Positions 1-11,580 of a stretch of 64,000 nucleotides of DNA are shown piece by piece (the stretch's first letter is position 1; each line of letters starts with the position of its first letter). Below the pieces are notes generated by a model, which ran no database searches, had not been told where the DNA came from, and was given only the letters and a program-made list of their open reading frames with translations. The translations under genes were made by a program, and so were the position numbers. Origin of the DNA: Pseudopithomyces maydicus (lineage: Eukaryota; Ascomycota; Dothideomycetes; Pleosporales; Didymosphaeriaceae); NCBI GenBank assembly GCA_026873275.1, contig JANTUC010000005.1, positions 248,001 through 312,000 of the forward strand, in the 5' to 3' direction.

Positions 1-565
1 GGGAGCCCTGGATAATCAACAATGGAGTTCACAGGGTTTGGTCAGATTTACCGTGCTTCTCATGGACGGTCGTAGATGACCTACAAGCGATTTGTAAGTG
101 TCCAATTCACAGAACGCTTATTGGTATCCTTGAGCATAAGATATCATACTAAATGATAAATTAGCCGGGTACTCCAAGAAAACATCTCAACAGGATCAGA
201 GCGACGAGAATCTGCATGCTTTCTTCGCCAGACTAGCAGGTCTACCCCGCGACGAAAGAGTCGATCTTTCGTGTTATCCACAATTGAACATTAACGATGC
301 TTTCGATCTGGAGACTGCAGACATCCCGCCAGGTCGCGCCGTTCCCACGGTGAGGCTTGCGTGCTGGTGGTTTATCTTTGCGGCTTCAACGTTGTGGGAG
401 AAGGTGCAAGATCCGGAGAATGAGGACTGGTACCTTGATAGGTGGAATATCTACAAATCGGGGATTCGGACTACTCAGGCTTCCATGCGCAATTTTGAGA
501 CTAAGGAATTGCTTGCGCGAGCGTTGGAACAGATGGAGAGGGCTGAGGAGGGAAGCGCGCCGTAG
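1..565 (+). CDS. DUF3632-like protein, 5'-truncated by window edge
   Basis: The 3' part of a gene that begins outside the window. Exon <1..93 reads in the frame starting at base 3, and exon 165..565 completes the protein; the intron 94..164 runs from GTAAGT to TTAG. The first exon encodes a segment with VWSDLP. The second has NLHAFFARL, then the aromatic stretch LACWWFIFAASTLWEKVQ and a C-terminal helix ending LEQMERAEEGSAP. This order (VW.DLP, then a W-rich helix, then a .RW..YK..I segment) matches my knowledge of the fungal DUF3632 family, whose function is unknown. No catalytic residues can be named. The N-terminal portion is missing only because of the window edge; there is no sign of disruption. 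Confidence 0.65.
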
Positions 566-1320
566 ATTTGTTAGTTGGCACCATGTATGATATTCGGAGA
601 CAATGTAATGTGATCTAAGATGATCTGTTTTCAGCTTCGATGTTGTGATACGGCTGCAGTATTACACCGAGCTACAATCCGAGTGAAGATGATGAACTGC
701 TCGCCCTGGCTTGTATTGTCCGGATGAAACGCATCAGCAGCCGTATTAGGTAAACGAAAGATCCAGTAAGGTGCTGTTCGATACCGAGCTTCATGGAGCC
801 GCAGTGATTTCAGAGCGAAGTCCAGATGCTATCTAGGTAGGTACCCAAATATTTAGAAACAATCCCCACACGCACGATAAGGCACGTGCTCCTGTAACGA
901 TCCTATCACAAACCCCGAAGGTACATTTTAGGATGTTGTCGGGCGATTCACGGATATTACTGTGACTGGCAGGGCGTAACGGAAATGTCAACAGCCTCGG
1001 AAGTCCGATGGCTGGCCCACAGCCGAGCCTCAGCATTTCCTAGCGCTAAGCCAAATACGACAAGATGATGGTGAATATCGCTGAAGCATCGATGCGCATG
1101 GGAGTAATATTTCATAATTTCTCCGTTTCATGCATTGTATGCATATTTTTTGGGTGACTATAAGAATATTTGGTCGCCCTTGCTAATGACATCCGCAGAG
1201 CCATCTCATTCACACTCTTTTCCACTTTAGAAACACTCCTTACTTATATTTCTTGTCACTCTTTAGACCACATTCGTTTTAACATAGTCGTCGCTAGTCG
1301 ACGACTGATTCGCCGCCAAG
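566..1320. other. Intergenic region
   Basis: No coding signal: open frames are short and lack codon structure. A TATAAGA element at 1159..1165 lies about 160 bp upstream of the ribonuclease-like start and is a plausible core promoter element. Confidence 0.5.
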
Positions 1321-2255
1321 ATGCTGTTCAATCTCAAGTCGATTGTGCTCTATGGCCTTCTTTCAGTGGCTGCTGCCACGCCCATCTTTGATATCAATGA
1401 AGGTGTCTCGACGGGCCATCTCGAGGCACGCATGGCGAAGAAGAAAACTCCTAGTCAAGACTACAAGTCGCTGAGCGGCCAGGTTATCCCGGCATCAGCA
1501 ATTGCAGCTGCACTTAGTCAAGCTCGGAAACACGTGACAGACGGCACGACGACCGGTCGGGATGGGAATGGTTATCCTAAACACTTTGGCAACAGAGCGG
1601 CAAACACCGGAGTCGCTACAATTCTATTCCCCGAAAAGGGAACAGGTGCCAATTCAGGTCTTATGGAGTATCCCCTCGTGCGTAAGTGATGTCTTTCCAA
1701 TGCTTGCATGTTCGTACTGCTAAATGCACTCCAGTTCCCGGTGAGACATTTCCCGGAAGTATTCGTTTGGCATTCTCTTCAAGCTCTACCATGAACCTCG
1801 TCGGCATGATGCAGCACCCTGGAGATTCTAGGACTGCATTCAGGAAACTGAGCCCAGTCCCGCCACCAGAAGAGTGTGCAGCTGAATCTTCCAAGGACGG
1901 AAAGAAAAAGAACGCCGCGCGATCTCTTTGGGACCTAGTCAAGAGGAAGGTAACCGGCAAGAAGGGCACACCTGCCACGACCGGTAAAGCATGCGCCTTG
2001 AAGCCGAAGCCGAAGACTGGCGTCACTCCCAAGAAGGGCACCAAGGGCGTTAAGAAGGGCACCAAGGGCACCAAAGGCACCAAGACTGGCAAGAAGGGAA
2101 CCAAGACGGGCAAGAAGGGCACCAAGAAGGGAACCAAGAAGACCACCAGGAAGGGCAGGAAGACCACCACCAGGAAGAGGCCCACCAGGAAGACGACTGC
2201 TCGCAAGTCCCGCAAGGGAGGAAGGCGCGGCGGTAGGCGCGGCGGAAGGGTTTGA
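1321..2255 (+). CDS. Secreted N1/T1-type ribonuclease-like protein with Lys/Arg-rich tail
   Basis: Exons 1321..1681 and 1735..2255 (intron 1682..1734, GTAAGT to CCAG) give 293 aa. Residues 1-20 form a signal peptide (LKSIVLYGLLSVAAA). A helix-like stretch ASAIAAALSQARKHV is followed by GYPKHFGNR, LMEYPLV, IRLAF and MMQHPG. These line up in order with the guanyl-specific RNase T1 segments YPHKYNN, YEWPI, DRVVF and ITHTG. The positions of T1 Tyr38, Glu58, Arg77 and His92 are therefore kept, while the His40 position is Lys with a His just after it. The T1 disulfide cysteines are absent. From about residue 190 the protein becomes an extremely basic low-complexity tail of KKGTK-type repeats ending in RRGGRRGGRV. 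RNase T1 cleaves after G in single-stranded RNA; whether this variant does is unknown. The tail suggests nucleic-acid binding (inference). The antisense frame through the tail is a shadow. Confidence 0.75.
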
Positions 2256-2903
2256 GCGGCTGAGATGAGGCTCATGTTTTCTCGTTGGAAACCCTGCATT
2301 TGTGATTATGCATCAGCGGCGGCGCATTTTCGTTTCTACATACCACCACATTTTGTGATTTAAATTTTGTTTTTAGGGGAAGAGTGCTTAGAATAGAATG
2401 AAAAATGGCTTGTTGTACTGTGGCGAGGTTTATTACTTATCGTCGTGAGGATCTGACTGGGTCGTTTTGATAACAGATAATAGCAGACTGAACTTAACAA
2501 ACTTGTCAGAAGAACTATAGAGAAAATAAAATAGATCGCCAATTCTGATCTGGTGCATTAGCTGTAACACTTTTTCATGTTCACCAAATGATACTAAATA
2601 TTAGTATCGTCCAGATGTCGATGGAGCTGAAGTTCAGTTGTCAGCGGTAAGTGCGCTTTTGTACCAATAAGCCTTTTATGTTCCAAATACCATTTGACTA
2701 CCGTTGCGATAATCATGACATTTAGAGGTAATAGCAACGGACATGTGTTCAATTGATAATATAGATGCTCAAGAAGAGACAACTAGTGGTGGTGCGGATG
2801 TGAACGATATGGTCCGTGCACACACTAGTTTTTGGGCCGAGCTTGAACTTTTGTACAGCAATGGTGGTACCGCAACACTTCAATTATCCGTAGGCACACA
2901 GCG
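2256..2903. other. Intergenic region, moderately AT-rich
   Basis: Holds the 3' flank of the ribonuclease-like gene and the promoter of slx9. No supported gene, and no repeat recognised. Confidence 0.5.
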
Positions 2904-3454
2904 ATGGTAAGTTTCATGACCCAAAAAAGAAGTTACAAATATCTCATACTGTACTAGGCTCCCATCGTGGGAAAAAGCGCACCACCGCGCGCGCAAAATC
3001 AGCCCGCGCAGTCCGTCCCCAAGTGCCCGCGCCCGCCTCGCTCGACACGCTCTTCTCCAACTCCAAGAAGGACAAGCGCACAATCAAGCACTCGGCCTTC
3101 GTTTCCAAGATCGAAAAGTCCTCGTCCAAATCCCAGAAGCGCCGGCGACCGAACAAGCAGCTGGTCACGAACCTCGAGTCCCTCGCCGATGCGCTTTCCG
3201 GGCTGGAAGGCGAAGCCGGCGACGGCGAGGTGGTGGTTGCTGGCGGGCAGGCAAAAATCCAGAAGAAGAGCTTGAAGAGCAGGCCTGGTGCGATGAAGAG
3301 GAAGGAGAAGCTCGAGAAGCTGGAGAAGGAGAGGTTTAATGCGAATTTGGCGCAGATGGCGACAAGTGCGACGCCGAGTAATGATCGGTGGGCGGCGCTC
3401 AAGAGTCATGTGCAGAATACCATGGAGGTTAAGCCGGAGTTTGCGAACAAGTAG
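2904..3454 (+). CDS. slx9: Slx9-like ribosome biogenesis protein (apparent 1-base frame break near start)
   Basis: Slx9 is a small nucleolar protein of 90S/40S pre-ribosome assembly and export. The main frame (from about 2969) encodes KKRTTARAKSARAV, PAPASLDTLFSN, KRTIKHSAFVSKIEKS, KRRRPNKQLV, SLADAL, a basic KRKEKLEKLEKERF coiled segment and a C-terminal RWAALKSHV, all typical of fungal Slx9. The natural start is ATG 2904..2906, immediately followed by a GTAAGT donor; the intron ends CTAG at 2957. Exon 2 then begins GCTCCCATCGTGGGA, reading M-APIVG. The frame must shift at the AAAAA run 2972..2976 to reach the conserved KKRTT; one extra A gives an uninterrupted 166-aa protein. A weaker alternative is a donor at 2911 (GTTTCA), giving MVSSHRGKKRTT without any break. 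Single-base undercalling at the A run is favoured because the same pattern recurs in this window. Confidence 0.8.
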
Positions 3455-4267
3455 AGGAGTTTCCTCCGGTGTGATTTGCTGGATTACTTGGACGCTGTCT
3501 GGTCATCTGGCGTTCTCGTCGCTCGATGCGACTGAAACGACTTCACGATTGATGTCGAAAAATTATATCGCCTTATGAGCCTGAAAGGCCGTATGCACAG
3601 CGTTGTGCGGTTCAGCTACTGAAGGCTACCCGCCAAAAGCGCAACAACTAGACATATCATCGGATTGGGTGAGGATTCAAACGGCCTATCTTGTACCCTT
3701 GATCTAACTGCATTACTGCGATATGCTCCAATTGCGGAGTTGAGGTGATGGGCAGGGAGATATGGATATGGTATCAAGATGGACTCAAGATGAGGTCTAG
3801 TATATCAAAAGAAGGCATCGGTCGAGTGCCTAACACTCGCAGAAAGTCATTGAAATAAGCATTGCCATGCATTGGACTGGCATTTCACTCTTCCCAAGCG
3901 TGACGCGATGGCGACCTCGGGACCTCGGGATCTTCACCTCCGACCACCCTTAAACATACTAAGCCCGTTTTTGTCCACGCGCCAAGCTAATATCAAGTGA
4001 CGTCAGAGGCTCACACATCAACGAACACTACACGAACCCAACGATGGCGCCGGCGAGGGCAAAACTATTGGACCCGTTGCTATTTTGCATAGCCTGGAAC
4101 GGACTTGTAAAATGAACGCATCTGCTGACGCGGATTCATCTGGAAGCTGACCACCATCTGGCTATCATGCATGTTTCACGCACGAAACTTTCCTGCCACT
4201 TTTCTTTTCTCCTCCATGTATCGTGATTGACGACCCACACTGCCGCTCCCTACTAAATAAACGCGCA
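3455..4267. other. Intergenic region
   Basis: Contains the slx9 3' flank and the lipase promoter. Short open frames here have no family features. Nothing else recognised. Confidence 0.5.
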
Positions 4268-6420
4268 ATGTCGTACATAGAGAGGCAAACGACGCGTATC
4301 ACCGGTCATGGCCGCGAAGGCGAAGAGCTCACCCGTAAACACAGTGCCATAGGGGGAACTGGGAAGGTCCCGAACGCGAAGAAGCCCCGATCTCGACCGC
4401 CGAGAAGCCTACGCGACAAGGTCGGATTCCTTCATGGCCATTTACCGTCGTCATCGGGCCCGTACAGCGTCGGGTCCATGGACATCGAAGTCCCCGCAGA
4501 GTCACCACGCCCAATATCCCACATCAAGCGCAACGGAAAGCACGTCCTTCGCCTGGAGACGGTCCTCTTCACGCTTTATTACCCCGCTGCGTTTGGCGCG
4601 GGCGTCGGGAAAGACCCAGCAGGGTACAAGAAGTGGTCGCGCGAAACATGGCTGCCACGACCTCGCCCGGAGACGGCGAAAGGGTACGCGAAGTTTGCCG
4701 GTATCCCCGGGTGGATGGGGAAGGCAGTTTTTGGGTCAACGACTGCCTTCACGAAACTTCAGGCTTTTCGCAACACCCCGCCGGCGACACACTGGCCGCC
4801 GGAGGGCAATTCGAAGCGCAATGGTATCAAGATCAAGAACCAGCGGGGTGAACCACCTGAGGGCGCTTCGGAAGAACCGAAATTCCCGTTACTGATGTTT
4901 AGTCACGGGCTGGGTGGGACGCGGACCTGCTATTCTACCATGTGCACTGAATTCGCGAGTTACGGGTTCGTGGTATGTGCGGTGGAACATCGGGATGGGT
5001 CTGGGCCGCGCAGTATAGTGAATCATGCGAAAGAGGGTGATGGGAGCGTAGAGGACCTGGCGAAGCATGATGGTGTAGATCATAGCGAGAAGGAGCGAGA
5101 GAGGGGCTTCGACAAGATCGTGAGTCTTCCATGAGAAGCCGTGGCCACTCGACTGACAAGCTAGGACTACATCTTCCCCAAAGGCAATCCGAAAGACACG
5201 GCACCGAACAACGAAAAAGGCGTCGACCGAGAGCTTCGAAACGCGCAAATCGAGCTCCGCCTGTGCGAGCTCGAAGAAGCCTACCGCGTCCTGAGGGATA
5301 TTTGCGAAGGAAGGGGAGACGATGTTGCTAGACATAATCTACGAAAGAAAGGATACGTAGGGGCGAGTTCTCGGGGCCTCGAAGGCGTCGACTGGTCCCG
5401 ATGGAAAGACCGCTTCCACGTGGATAAAATCACCATGGCAGGCCACTCGTTTGGCGCAGCCACGGTCGTCGAAGTTCTCCGTAACACCGATCGCTTTGAA
5501 AACGTACACGCCGGTATCATTTACGACATCTGGGGTGCGCCTATAAAACCGCCGGAAGACGACCCCGCACATCGGATACACATACCAATACTGGGCATCA
5601 ACTCGGAGGCGTTCATGTACTGGCAAGCGAACTTCGACGCCGTCATGTCGCTCATGAACGAAGCCAAGGAGCAAGAAGCACCGGCGGTTCTGTGCACCGT
5701 ACGCGGATCGGTGCATATCAGCCAGTCCGACTTTTCGATCTTGTTCAAGAACATCACGTCCTTCTTTTTCAAAGCAACGGTCAATCCCCAGCGCGCAATC
5801 GACCTCAACATCAGGTACGTCACCCGATTCCCTTCTCTCTCCAACCACACTGCCTAACACTGACCAGCGCCTCCCTCGAGTTCCTCCGCGAAGTCATCGG
5901 CTCCGGCTCCGGCAAATCCATTATCAAGCGATGTCTCACAGACGAAGAGCTTCTGAAGACCCAGCCTCTCGAGCAGATGCCCGACGAGCACAAGCCCAAC
6001 GACGAATGGATCGCTGCTCGCCTGAAGATTAAGCACGAATTCCGCACGCGCTTAGCAACCGGCGTGCAGAGGAGGCTGAAAAGGGAGCTGAAGCACGGTG
6101 CTTATAGTATGGGTGACGAGGTGTGGATGCATGTCAAGCCGAGTAAGGAGGAGTTGCGGCGGTGGAGGAAGAGGAATAGGTGTGCGCTTGGGAAGGATGA
6201 CGATGGGAGCGATACTGCTGTGGAGGATGGGAGGGAGGAGGTTGGTGGAGGTGCTGACGTAGAACAGGATGTGGGGGGAGTGGCAGGGCGAGAAGAGGGC
6301 GCACAAGAGACGTCGACTGAGCCGATTACTGATGGGCAGGAGACCTGGTTAGGAGAGCATCCTGCGCTCAAGAAGGAGGAGAGTACCGGGGACGATCGAC
6401 CTTCGATACCTAGGAGATGA
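4268..6420 (+). CDS. Platelet-activating factor acetylhydrolase-like phospholipase
   Basis: Exons 4268..5119, 5165..5814 and 5868..6420 give 684 aa. ATG 4268 is the first ATG in frame; codons just upstream in the same frame begin with GTG, not ATG. The fold is the alpha/beta-hydrolase of the PAF-AH family, which removes short or oxidised sn-2 acyl groups from phospholipids. GPYSVGSMDIEVP begins the conserved domain, FSHGLGGTRTCYS is the oxyanion region, GHSFGAAT carries the nucleophile (Ser379), IIYDIWGAP supplies the likely Asp (about 405), and GSVHISQSDFS the His (about 468), in the standard order. No signal peptide or membrane span is seen, so it is probably cytosolic. The C-terminal about 110 residues are charged, with an acidic Gly/Glu-rich stretch that I take as a disordered tail. 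Intact, with good splice sites (GTGAGT, GTACGT donors). Confidence 0.85.
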
Positions 6421-7580
6421 TGGTGTGGTAAGAGGACGGCATTACCCGTGTAGCCCGAGTGCTACTTTTGTGCTGCTTTTTTACCTGTGGGCGCTGGCAT
6501 ATTGCCTGGGACGAGACGACTTCCGGCCCCTAGGGTTTTGACTAAGAAATGCCCCTCGAGTGAGGATACGGCAGATTTGGCGTATTGCACAACTTTCTGA
6601 AGATTCCTGTGCGGCTCAACACGATCGATGGCTGCTTCTCAAGTCACCAATACGAAACTTGCAAACCGCTTACACCACGATGAGTTGAGCAGTGAAAGCA
6701 TCGATGCACGACTCTACCACGAAACTCGGGGCGATTTGAGCACCACTCGGGATATTAAGACGAGGGCTAGGCTTGGGGCCATGGAAGAGAGATCATTCTG
6801 CCCACCTTGGAGTGACTGGAAATTCGACTTTAGCTTTGATCATATCGAAACAGCGATGCATTCCCAGCGTTTCTTTCACTGGTTGTGTCATCACCTACAT
6901 TCTATTGGGATCGACATGGTTATATGCTGACGTCCACGGGCAGACGGCTCTCTGTAAGCACCTGTGCACGTTGAGGAAGGGGTCCAGCTCATGCATTGAT
7001 CCATCCATGAATTCATTGTATTAATACACGTGACCATGGAGCATAACTCATGCAAGCCCTTTCACAGTTTTTTTTTCATGAAAGCGATGTCGGAAGCCCA
7101 CATTCATCCTATCTTCACGTCGATTAGCAACGCGATCGAGTACCACGAACCGGCCACCCCCACCAATCCAGAAGTTGTACAGGGCTGAGAGATAAGGATG
7201 GCGTCTTCACCAATCAGGCGCTTTCAGATGATGGCACGCTAGCAGCAACGGTCGCTAGACCCACAACCCACCGGGGCTCTCCACGAAACGTTACGCGACC
7301 GTCTTGACTACCGCCTCAGCCTGAGCGGAGATGCTTGTCGTGCTTGCTTTTGACAGAGCGCCAATGCTCTCAGGGCTGAACTGACAGGCGACTTCCACCC
7401 GACTGGGGCGTAACTTGGCGGCGATTCCCCTCGTCTTTCGGCGTGATGGGCGGTAGACAGACGACTGTGCACGCAAACATGTGGAATCTGGATGTACCGT
7501 GGCTTCTGAAAGGCGACCACCCACGTCTCAACGAATGGAATTCTTTTTTCTTCTTCTGCTGCTGTTAGACAATTGCACAC

Positions 7581-7604
7581 ACATACATACATACATACAT
7601 ACAT
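7581..7604. repeat. ACAT tetranucleotide microsatellite
   Basis: About six perfect ACAT units directly after a short CA run. Confidence 0.9.
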
Positions 7605-7643
7605 AGCCAGCATGACTAACGCCGCCCTCTCACAACCGCACAC

Positions 7644-7674
7644 CTTATCTCCATCGCATGCTCGCTTCCTTATC
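7644..7674 (-). promoter_or_regulatory. Pair of GATA-factor sites upstream of dur3
   Basis: CTTATCT (7644..7650) and CTTATC (7669..7674) are minus-strand GATAAG motifs fitting HGATAR, the site of AreA/Nit2-type nitrogen regulators. Urea permease genes are classic nitrogen-catabolite-repressed targets, so the position about 450 bp upstream of dur3 makes sense. Such short motifs also occur by chance. Confidence 0.4.
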
Positions 7675-8114
7675 GCTTCCCAATCAGGCTCCCGCCCAAC
7701 ACATCACCACCGCGTATCACGCCCGCCCAAACCACGGCTGACTACCTCACCCCACGGCTCCATTCGCAGGGCGTTCCCGCCTAAGACGGGGAATTATGAA
7801 CCGCTCTTATGGCATCGAGCCGTGCATGTACCGCCAGGCGAAACGCCCTGCACTATACCCCGGTGGCGCCGGCCACGCTGGGTCGAGAGCTGGCCGTCTG
7901 CCCTTTTATCTTCCACCGCGGTGCCGCTGTGTATCTTGACGAGTAGCCCAGAGTTTAGCTGCGATTGAGAAGGCTTGGGGTCACGAGGGGGAACGATACC
8001 TACAGCTACATACATATATATATAATCGCCACTGCGCTGGAACCTGAGGGAGGCACCTTGTCTTTACCATCTCGGTGGGAGGTTTTATACATATCTGGCC
8101 GAGGACAGAGCATC

Positions 8115-10383
8115 ATGGCGAATCCTCCTCCGCTGTCTCAGGCTGTCGGGTACGGCGTCGTTATTGGGCTGGGCTTTGCCTTCGCGTAAGTTGGAGTGGC
8201 TCGAGCGAACGAGCGAGCGAGCTTGCATGCTGACGTCGCACAGCTTCTTTATGATCCTTACGACATTCGTGTTGAAACGGTATGTTGGTATTTTTTTCAT
8301 GTGCATGTTTCTCAATTGATACGCGCACGCATGTACGCTCGCACAAACTCAATGCATATCATCATCTCAGGCATCAACCATCTCTACAAACACTGACCCC
8401 CACAGATACAACTATGAACTGCAAACATCCGAAATGTTCAGCACCGCTGGCCGCAGCGTCAAATCCGGCCTGGTCGCCTCCGCCGTCGTGTCTTCCTGGA
8501 CGTGGGCCGCAACTCTACTCCAAAGCAGCGCTGTAGCATACAACTACGGCGTCTCAGGCCCATTCTGGTATGCCTCGGGCGCAACTGTGCAAATCATCCT
8601 CTTCGCCACCATTGCCATTGAACTCAAGCGAAGAGCCCCCAACGCCCATACCTTCCTGGAGGTCATCCGAGCGCGCTATGGGCCAGTCACGCACATCGTC
8701 TTCATGGTGTTCGGCTTGTTCACTAATATCTTGGTGACATCCATGTTGCTCACGGGAGGGTCCGCCGTCGTTACTACGCTCACGGGGATGCCGACCGCGG
8801 CGGCTTGTTTCTTGCTGCCTGTTGGTGTGGTGCTGTATACCATGTTTGGTGGTATCAAAGCGACGTTCTTGACCGATTATGCGCATACCGTGGTGATTCT
8901 GATCATCCTGCTCATGTTCGCCTTCACTGCCTACGCGACCAATGTCAACCTTGGCAGCCCTGGAAAGGTATACGATTTGCTCGTCGAAGTTGCGAAGAAG
9001 CATCCAGTCGAAGGTAAGTCTTATCTGAGACGTCCTGAAAGTCTTCTAGACTGACCATGATCAGGTAATGCCGGGGGATCCTACCTGACCATGCGCTCCA
9101 AGGAAGGCGCCATCTTCTTCGTCATCAACATCGTCGGCAATTTCGGAACCGTCTTCTGCGACAACGGCTACTACAACAAAGCTATTGCCGCCAGCCCCGT
9201 CGACGCCCTCCCCGGCTACATCATGGGCGGCCTCTCCTGGTTCGCCATCCCCTGGCTCGCCGCCACCACCATGGGTCTCGCCTGCCTCGCCCTAGAAGGC
9301 AACCCCGTCTTCCCCACGTACCCCAACCGCCTCCCCGCCGCCGACGTCTCAGCCGGCCTCGTGCTCCCCAACGCCGCCGTCGCCATGCTGGGCAGCGGCG
9401 GCGCCGCCGCAACCCTCCTCCTCGTCTTCATGGCAGTCACCTCCGCAATGTCCGCTGAGCTCATCGCCGTCTCCAGCATCTGGACCTACGACTTCTACCA
9501 GACGTACATCAACCCCCGCGCCACGGGCAAGCAGCTCATCTACATGTCCCACATGATGGTCGTCGCCTTCGCCGTCGCAATGGCCGCCTGGTCCACCGCC
9601 CTCTACTACATCGGCATCTCAATGGGCTACCTCTACCTCCTCATGGGCGTCATCATCTCCAGCGCCGTCCTCCCCGCGACCCTAACCCTCATGTGGAGCG
9701 GCCAAAACTGGTACGCGGCGACCTTCTCCCCCATCCTCGGCTTCGCCTGCTCCCTCATCGCCTGGCTCGTCACCGCCAAAAAGGAAGGCGGCGAGCTCAC
9801 CGTCGCCACCACCGGCGCAAACAACCCCATGCTCGCCGGCAACGTCGTCGCCCTCCTCTCCCCCGTCATCTTCGTCCCCGTCCTCACCTTCGCTTTCGGC
9901 CCCCAGCACTACGACTGGCTATCCATGAAGGCCATCCGCCGCGGCGACGACCACGACCTCGCCGCCACCGCACACCTCGACCTCGAGCTCGTCCCCGGCG
10001 AGCACGCGCACTCCTCCGCGGACGAAGAAGCAGAGCAAGCGAAGCTCCTGAAAGCCTCCAAGATCGCCCGCTGGATGACCGTCGTCATGACGCTGGCGTT
10101 TCTGGTCCTCTGGCCCATGCCGCTGTACGGCTCTGGGTACGTGTTCAGCAAAAGGTTCTTCACGGGTTGGGTGGTGGTCGGGATACTGTGGATGTTTTGC
10201 AGCGCGTTTTGCGTGGGCTTGTATCCGCTTTGGGAGGGGAGGAAGACGAGCGTTAGGACGGTTAAGGCTATATTTAGGGATTTGGCTGGGAAGGGGAGGG
10301 GGAAGCAGGGCGGTGGGGTTACGCAGGGAGAGGGGGTGGAGAGCCCTGTGGCGGAGTCGGTGGATGAGAAGACGAAGGAGTGA
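8115..10383 (+). CDS. dur3: Urea active transporter Dur3 (sodium:solute symporter family)
   Basis: Exons 8115..8185, 8244..8279, 8406..9013 and 9065..10383 give 677 aa, a usual Dur3 length. The product is a plasma-membrane proton/urea symporter. It starts PPPLSQAVGYGVVIGLGFAFA; a very short 36-nt exon 2 encodes FFMILTTFVLK; then YNYELQTSEMFSTAGRSVKSGLVASAVVSSWTW follows, the hallmark Dur3 start. About 15 hydrophobic spans follow, with GTVFCDNGYYNKAIAA in the middle and AMSAELIAVSSIWTYDFYQTYI, the conserved SSS-family segment. The cytosolic C-terminal tail is Gly/Lys-rich. All junctions keep frame and have canonical GTAAGT/GTATGT donors. Third-position GC is very high in the last exon compared with neighbouring genes. 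GATA-type sites upstream suggest nitrogen control. Confidence 0.93.
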
Positions 10384-10413
10384 TTTGAAAGGGAGGTGGG
10401 ATGGGGTTGGATA

Positions 10414-10433
10414 TGTGTGTGTGTGTGTGTGTG
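10414..10433. repeat. TG dinucleotide microsatellite
   Basis: About ten uninterrupted TG units just after the dur3 stop codon. Confidence 0.9.
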
Positions 10434-11025
10434 ATGTTTGGAGGGGGAGTGGGTGTGTGGAGTGCGGGGTTTGATTCGTAAAGTGGGAGGGTGGGAGGGG
10501 AGGGGAAGAGATGGGTACATGTGTGAGATTTGTTTTATACCAGCCGCTCTTTCGATGGCACGTACTTGAATTCAATGAATTTTTCTAGCGTTTTATGTTT
10601 GGAATGTTTGCGTGCTTGGCCGTGATTATGGTGATCTGCATTGGATGTTCACGCGGTTCAACCTGGCATGCGTCTGTGGACCATTGATGCTATCTCGGAT
10701 TATCATCAAGCACATTAGACACCTTCTCTCACTTTGATGTAATAGAATTAACAAGCAAAGCTTAATTGAGAAAGAAAAGCGAAGAGGTTTACAGGCGGCT
10801 AGTGGTAGAAGGGAGCGTTACTTCATACTACGTACATATGGCTGGATGATAGTTCCGGTAGATTGTGTTTTATTTGGTAACCGTGGATTATTACAGTTGG
10901 TAAAAAGAAGTGAAACTAGCAAAAGATTGATTGAAAATATGTATATACTTTTGAACAGCGTGGAATGATCGTGGGTTGTTCATTAAGGTTGCGTTTGGTT
11001 TGCTTTTGGCTGGTTTGCCATGGCC

Positions 11026-11077
11026 TGGAGTTGGTACGACCTGTCTAGGTCCTAACGACAATAATTGAATGACTAAA
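11026..11077 (+). repeat. Dispersed repeat, copy 1
   Basis: Reads GGAGTTGGTACGACCTGTCT then AGGTCCTAACGACAATAATT. It shares most positions with related segments at 19894..19943 and 53404..53454, far beyond chance. The common core is GAGTYGG, CTGT(A/C)YAGGT and TAATTGAA. It may be the end of a transposable element; no coding part is visible beside it. Confidence 0.55.
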
Positions 11078-11580
11078 AAAAGTTTAGTCTGGACATGTAT
11101 TGTACGTAAATGGATCCTGCTCTGCTGTTCTAGAACGATGCCAACCTTTTCGAGATTTGGAGCGCTCCTTTTCTTCCTGGAAATTTTAACTTCATCCTCG
11201 ACCCTGTGGATCGGTTCAATACTCATCACTCTGTCATCAGCGAACTTACTAAGTATCTTTCTTCATTCTCTAAAGGTCTGGCTGGGGGCCGGAGTGTTTG
11301 TTCAACCGTCAAGAGGTCAGTTGATTCTTCTTACATAGGTTTCAACCTTCAGTCCCTCCTTCCCGATTGCCCTTTGCTAGCACAGACCGGGTCCTAGCGT
11401 GGCTTGGTATACTTTTTTCTATCTACATAAGCACTGCCTCTCTTCTACTCAGCCCACCTTTACCTTGGTAGCTCGAGTCTTCCCTGCGCGAAGTGAACGG
11501 CTACAACACACGCTGTCGACACGACCACCCGACCCCGACCACAAAGACACAGCTACCCCGTCAAGCTGACTCGAACCATA

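Larger units (their letters stand above)
6421..8114. other. Intergenic region upstream of dur3
   Basis: About 1.7 kb without a supported gene. A 100-codon ATG frame at 6628..6930 and several antisense frames near 7300..8000 lack any family signal. The part nearer dur3 holds a CATA microsatellite, GATA-type motifs and a TA-rich stretch at 8005..8024. Confidence 0.5.
10384..11580. other. Intergenic region
   Basis: Dur3 3' flank with a TG microsatellite, one copy of a dispersed repeat (11026..11077), and the promoter of the secreted-protein gene. A 112-codon antisense frame at 10891..11229 has no recognisable features and overlaps the repeat. Confidence 0.5.

Noticed and set aside
1661..2299. 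Antisense frame of 212 codons over the ribonuclease-like tail
   Set aside because: It is the hydrophobic mirror of a Lys/Gly/Thr-rich repeat and has no family features.
6628..6930. 100-codon ATG frame upstream of dur3
   Set aside because: No family signal, and it does not extend through plausible introns.
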